Source: an uncultured Lachnospiraceae bacterium (GTDB taxonomy: Bacteria > Bacillota > Clostridia > Lachnospirales > Lachnospiraceae). Taken from it: a stretch of DNA of 8,899 bases. The DNA lies in NCBI GenBank assembly GCA_947653315.1, contig CANTGP010000102.1, positions 1 through 8,899 on the forward strand, in the 5' to 3' direction. Positions within the stretch are counted from its first letter, which is position 1, and each line of letters begins with the position of its first letter. Shown in pieces: positions 6,385-8,899 of this stretch. A program made the position numbers and the translations under genes. Under the pieces are notes generated by a model. The model made no database searches and was not told the DNA's origin. It worked only from the letters and a program-made list of their open reading frames with translations.

Positions 6385-6407
6385 AAACGGAAGGGAGAGG
6401 ATACGCC

Positions 6408-7715
6408 ATGGAAGAATATATGAGGATACTTTTGGAACAGATTCATTGCGTGCAGGCAAGGGAGTTGGTAGGGGAGGAAATCAGGAATCATATTATGGAT
6501 CAGGCGCAGGCCAATGAGCGGGCAGGGATGGACCGGGAACAGGCGCTTGCGGATGCGGTCAGGGATATGGGGGATCCCGTGGAGACAGGAGCCGCATTGG
6601 ACCGGATACACCGTCCAAGTACGGACTGGCGGCTGCTGGTGTTGGTCGGGCTGCTTAGTCTTTGCAGCATTTTGGTGCATATCGGCGTTGGAAGCAGGCA
6701 GGAAATGCCGGACGGTGGATACGGATGGAAGCATGGCGTAAGGGTTCTTATGGGCTATGGAATCATGTTGGCCGTATACCGTTTGGATTACGGACGGCTC
6801 GGAAAATACGCGAAAAGAATAGCGGCAGGCTGTTTTTTTGCGGCGTTGGCGGTTTCCGTTATGGGAAACGGATTAAACGGAGCCGAACGGTGGGTTTCGT
6901 TTGGAATCCTTGGGAAGATATCCTTTTCTGATTTGTTCTACCTGTATATTCCCGTTTATGGCGCATTGTTGTACCGGTATAAGGGGGAAGGATATCGGGG
7001 GGTTGGAAAATGCATTCTTTGGATGTCTTTTCCGGTGCTGACACTGCGGGCAAACTGCCTGAGTGCAGCCGTGCTGCTGTCTCTTGTTCTGATGGCCATG
7101 TTTTCCGTGGCGGTAGGGAAAGGATGGTTTGCGGTTCCCAAAAGGAAGACGCTGGCAGCGTTTTGGACGGCATTCGGACTGCTGCCCATGCTGGCAGTGG
7201 CGCTTGCAGTGAGGGGGAATTATCTGGCGCTTTATCAAACGGAGCGGCTCAGGGCATTTTTGGGGAAGGAAAGTTCCTATTTGGATTACCAAAGGCAAAT
7301 GATTATGGAATATGCCAAAAGCATCCGGTTTATCGGGAGCAGCGGGAGGGAATTTACGGACTTGTCCGGCATCAATAACGACCACCTGTTGAATTTTGTG
7401 GCAAATGATTATGGCATGGCGGTGCTGCTCTTAATCGGGATTCTGTTATTTGCGGTTGCGGCGAGGATTATCCATGTGTCGTGCGGACAGGGAAATCCGT
7501 TGGGGATGATGATTGGCTGCGGCTGCGGATTGTTTTTTGAAATGGTAACGGCGGTTGATATCCTGCATTTTTTCGGTCGGATACCATCCATGCGGCTGTT
7601 TTTGCCTTTTTTCTCACCGGAAGGGGAAGGAATTCTTGTGGCATATCTTTTGGCGGGTGTGGTATTGAGCGTGTACCGTTACCGGAATATCAAGGGATGC
7701 GGGCGCCCTGCGTAG
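6408..7715 (+). CDS. HAAS domain fused to a divergent SEDS (FtsW/RodA/SpoVE-like) membrane protein
   Basis: The product is 435 residues. Start 6408 has GGGAGAGG seven bases upstream; the frame also opens at 6336 inside padR but without such a site. Residues 1-70 are soluble and helical (EEIRNHIMDQAQ...AVRDMGDPVETG), matching the HAAS/permease-prefix domain found beside PadR regulators. The rest has about nine or ten membrane segments and SEDS signatures: NGAERWVSFG (157-166), ERLRAFL (279-285), DYQRQMI (293-299), an Asp at D325 where FtsW/RodA carry their essential HTDF Asp, and RIPSMRLFLPFFS near the end. SEDS proteins polymerise peptidoglycan glycan strands. This one is divergent: the usual PExHTDF motif reads INNDHLL. 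It may be an inducible sporulation- or stress-type polymerase, or a sensor that has lost catalysis. Its pairing with padR suggests it reports envelope state or is the regulated output. Confidence 0.8.
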   Translation: MEEYMRILLEQIHCVQARELVGEEIRNHIMDQAQANERAGMDREQALADAVRDMGDPVETGAALDRIHRPSTDWRLLVLVGLLSLCSILVHIGVGSRQEMPDGGYGWKHGVRVLMGYGIMLAVYRLDYGRLGKYAKRIAAGCFFAALAVSVMGNGLNGAERWVSFGILGKISFSDLFYLYIPVYGALLYRYKGEGYRGVGKCILWMSFPVLTLRANCLSAAVLLSLVLMAMFSVAVGKGWFAVPKRKTLAAFWTAFGLLPMLAVALAVRGNYLALYQTERLRAFLGKESSYLDYQRQMIMEYAKSIRFIGSSGREFTDLSGINNDHLLNFVANDYGMAVLLLIGILLFAVAARIIHVSCGQGNPLGMMIGCGCGLFFEMVTAVDILHFFGRIPSMRLFLPFFSPEGEGILVAYLLAGVVLSVYRYRNIKGCGRPA

Positions 7716-7786
7716 GGTATGTGGAAGGTTTGGGTGTGGAAAGTAACTGAATGATTGGCCGCCCCGCAAAAAAATCCCTCCCGTGC

Positions 7787-7824
7787 GTCCGCACCCCAAC
7801 ATAACATTCAGGCTGAATTGTTAC
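7787..7824 (+). repeat. Copy B of a 38-bp dispersed repeat (inverted relative to copy A)
   Basis: Matches the minus strand of 652-689 at 33 of 38 positions. This copy includes a hairpin, TTCAG-G-CTGAA (7807-7817), with further pairing outwards (TAACA with TTGTTA, one bulge). It lies upstream of the purine promoter at 7853. The surrounding 7716-7852 shows no gene and no convincing plus-strand terminator for the preceding SEDS-like gene. Confidence 0.55.
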
Positions 7825-7852
7825 CGGCGCATGAATTTCCCGCACAAACTAC

Positions 7853-7881
7853 TTGCACTGTCGCCGTGTTTTTGATAAGAT
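7853..7881 (+). promoter_or_regulatory. Sigma-A promoter of the riboswitch-controlled purine gene
   Basis: TTGCAC (7853-7858) and TAAGAT (7876-7881) are separated by 17 bases. The expected start at about 7888 falls just before the first paired base of the riboswitch (7890), which supports both calls. Confidence 0.7.
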
Positions 7882-7887
7882 AAGGAA

Positions 7888-7985
7888 AAGTACACGACTG
7901 ACGGAAGCAGGGTTGCCTGTGTAGGAGAATACCTACAGGGAGTGTACGGAAGGAATTGGAATGGAAAGGCCGACCGTCTGGGCAG
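7888..7985 (+). promoter_or_regulatory. ZTP/ZMP riboswitch (pfl motif) controlling the IMP cyclohydrolase gene
   Basis: The aptamer senses ZMP (AICAR ribotide) and ZTP, which build up when 10-formyl-tetrahydrofolate is short. P1 is GUACAC (7890-7895) with GUGUAC (7942-7947), six perfect pairs. The conserved ACUGACGG (7897-7904) follows P1. P2 is UGUAGG (7920-7925) with CCUACA (7932-7937), then the conserved GGGAG. After a linker comes ACCGUCUGGGCA (7973-7984), the counterpart of the consensus CCGCCUGGGC. The pseudoknot pairs GACGG (7900-7904) with CCGUC (7974-7978); consensus members use GGCGG with CCGCC, so both strands have changed together. The 3' strand is also the left arm of the terminator at 7973-8014, so ligand binding would block termination and switch the gene on. 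The downstream gene belongs to the same pathway. Confidence 0.88.
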
Positions 7986-8014
7986 CATGGAAGCAGTGCG
8001 CCCAGGCGGTTTTT
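7973..8014 (+). terminator. Riboswitch expression-platform terminator
   Basis: ACCGTCTGGGC (7973-7983) pairs with GCCCAGGCGGT (8000-8010), 11 pairs with one G-U, and runs into TTTTT. The left arm contains the pseudoknot strand of the ZTP aptamer, so aptamer folding and this hairpin exclude each other. With ZTP/ZMP bound, transcription should read through to the gene at 8173. Confidence 0.88.
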
Positions 8015-8030
8015 ATGCACAGCCCCGTGC
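8010..8030 (+). repeat. 21-bp exact repeat, copy 2 (also at 5903-5923)
   Basis: Identical to 5903-5923 over 21 bases, from the terminator U-tract through CACAGCCCCGTGC. In this copy GCCCCGTGC (8022-8030) also pairs perfectly over nine bases with GCACGGGGC (8055-8063), so the repeat forms one arm of a larger stem. Confidence 0.6.
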
Positions 8031-8138
8031 AGAGGAAGATGCCGCTGAAGCGGCGCACGGGGCGCGCGGTGAGTAGGGAAGATGCCGTTAAAGCGGGGCA
8101 TGGGGAGCGTGGAGCAGGGGAAATGCTTTTCCACGCTC
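8022..8138 (+). repeat. Structured GC-rich leader with a 43-bp-period direct repeat and strong stem-loops
   Basis: This stretch between the riboswitch terminator and the gene is unusually structured. A nine-pair stem (8022-8030 with 8055-8063) encloses a 10-base bulge and a perfect GCCGC-TGAA-GCGGC hairpin (8041-8054). A 32-base unit starting GAAGATGCCG occurs at 8035-8066 and again at 8078-8109 with 27 of 32 identities, a period of 43. A further stem, GAGCGTGGA (8105-8113) with TCCACGCTC (8130-8138), has nine perfect pairs and no U-tract. A 60-codon open frame crosses the region but begins within the riboswitch and has no ribosome binding site, so I do not call a gene. It may be an inserted palindromic repeat element or a second RNA control element. 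Confidence 0.5.
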
Positions 8139-8172
8139 AATAGCACAGGTACGTGCGGAAATGGAGGAAAAG

Positions 8173-8899
8173 ATGGAGCAATTATCATTGGAACGGGAAC
8201 TTAAGGAAAACGCTTATCCGGGAAGGGGCATTGTGATTGGTATGTCCGGGGATGGGACCAAAGCAGTTACGGCGTATTTTATTATGGGAAGAAGCGTAAA
8301 CAGCCGTAACCGCATTTTTGTGGAGGACGGCAAAGGTATCCGCACGCAGGCATTTGACCCTTCCAAACTGGAGGATCCAAGCCTGATTATTTATGCGCCG
8401 GTCAGGGTATTGGGGGATAAGACGATTGTGACCAACGGAGATCAGACAGATACCATTTATGAAGGGATGGGGGCAGGACAGACCTTTGAGCAGTCGTTAA
8501 GGAGCCGGGAGTTTGAACCGGATGCACCTAACTATACCCCCCGCATTTCCGGAATCCTGCGGGTGTCGGAAGGCAGTTTCAGTTATGCCATGTCCATCTT
8601 AAAGAGCAATAACGGTAATCCTGCGGCATGCAACCGTTTTCATTTTGCCTATAAGGAGCCGGTGGCAGGGGAAGGGCATTTTATCCATACTTACATGCAT
8701 GACGGCAATCCGCTGCCCAGCTTTGAAGGGGAGCCGAAACCCGTAGGATTGGAAGGAACGATCGATGCGTTTACCGCTATGGTATGGAACAGCTTGGATG
8801 AGGAGAATAAGGTTTCCCTGTTTGTCCGGTATATCGATGTGAAAACAGGAGAGGAAAAAAATGAAGATAAAAATCAGAACAAAACGAATCATAGCGGGA
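8173..8899 (+). CDS. IMP cyclohydrolase, PurO-type (partial, runs past the window end)
   Basis: At least 242 residues are visible, with no stop before the window edge. The protein matches the PurO-like IMP cyclohydrolase family: GRGIVIGMSGDGTKAVTAYF (17-36), IMGRSVNSRNRIFVEDG, APVRVLGDKTIVTNGDQTD, and IDAFTAMVWNSLDEENKVSLFVRYID near the end. The enzyme closes the ring of FAICAR to IMP with loss of water, the last step of de novo purine synthesis, done in most bacteria by the unrelated C-terminal activity of PurH. The start at 8173 is supported by GGAGG five bases upstream. The riboswitch just upstream senses ZMP, the precursor two steps before IMP, which supports the function. Clostridial members, as I recall, are about 230-240 residues, so the gene should end soon after the window. 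The last 16 residues are low-complexity Lys/Asn/Glu. Confidence 0.85.
   Translation, partial: MEQLSLERELKENAYPGRGIVIGMSGDGTKAVTAYFIMGRSVNSRNRIFVEDGKGIRTQAFDPSKLEDPSLIIYAPVRVLGDKTIVTNGDQTDTIYEGMGAGQTFEQSLRSREFEPDAPNYTPRISGILRVSEGSFSYAMSILKSNNGNPAACNRFHFAYKEPVAGEGHFIHTYMHDGNPLPSFEGEPKPVGLEGTIDAFTAMVWNSLDEENKVSLFVRYIDVKTGEEKNEDKNQNKTNHSG

Noticed and set aside
7757..7796. Possible minus-strand terminator (GTGCG-GA-CGCAC stem, then GGGAGGGA and seven Ts)
   Set aside because: The stem is short, separated from the T-run by eight bases, and no minus-strand gene ends there.
7961..8143. Open frame of 60 codons between the riboswitch and the PurO-type gene
   Set aside because: It begins inside the riboswitch linker, runs through the terminator hairpin and the repeats, and lacks a ribosome binding site. 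The repeats explain the open frame better than coding does.
8861..8899. Possible start of another gene overlapping the end of the PurO-type gene (ATG at 8861, GGAGAGG six bases upstream)
   Set aside because: The ribosome binding site is good, but only 13 codons are visible and they overlap the still-open PurO frame by about 40 bases. It cannot be decided from this window; downstream sequence would settle it.
1..8899. CRISPR array, tRNA, rRNA, insertion sequence or prophage genes
   Set aside because: I looked on both strands and saw no regularly spaced repeats with unique spacers, no tRNA or rRNA signatures, and no transposase, integrase or phage structural genes.

Overview
The window looks like chromosomal DNA of an anaerobic Clostridia species, most likely a Lachnospiraceae gut bacterium. 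The evidence is strong AGGAGG-type ribosome binding sites, sigma-A promoters with 17-bp spacers, a PadR regulator paired with a HAAS-domain membrane protein, a ZTP riboswitch, and a PurO-type IMP cyclohydrolase. The organism assignment is inference from gene style, not from a marker gene.

Layout. Positions 1-22 (minus) hold seven codons that resemble the start of ffh. Positions 46-486 (minus) encode a short transglutaminase-like protein that stops where the catalytic Asp is expected; its promoter lies at 622-650. A divergent promoter at 724-752 starts a self-contained plus-strand operon of four genes: hypB (884-1555), a 930-residue Fe-S/FAD/NAD(P)H oxidoreductase (1588-4380), hypA (4384-4728) and a Trp-rich polytopic membrane protein (4768-5817). 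A strong terminator closes it at 5866-5907. Next comes a two-gene unit behind a promoter overlapped by a 36-bp palindrome: a PadR repressor (6064-6384) and a membrane protein fusing a HAAS signalling domain to a divergent SEDS (FtsW/RodA-like) core (6408-7715). The last unit is a promoter (7853-7881), a ZTP riboswitch with its terminator (7888-8014), a highly structured repeat-bearing leader (8015-8172), and an IMP cyclohydrolase gene that runs off the end (8173-8899).

How the genes work together. The most intriguing part is the hypB-oxidoreductase-hypA-membrane protein operon. HypA and HypB are the nickel-loading pair for [NiFe] hydrogenase, yet the operon has its own promoter and terminator and contains no hydrogenase subunit and no hypC, D, E or F. 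The nickel chaperones flank a large multi-cluster flavoprotein and a membrane protein, which suggests a nickel-linked redox system of unknown reaction. The PadR unit has the form of an autoregulated envelope-stress or signalling module. The purine unit has clear logic: ZTP/ZMP builds up when one-carbon supply limits purine synthesis, and the riboswitch then lets transcription continue into the gene for the last step to IMP.

Several short non-coding repeats are shared between intergenic regions: a 21-bp exact repeat after both terminators, and a 38-bp inverted repeat pair 7.1 kb apart. These look like copies of dispersed genome elements.
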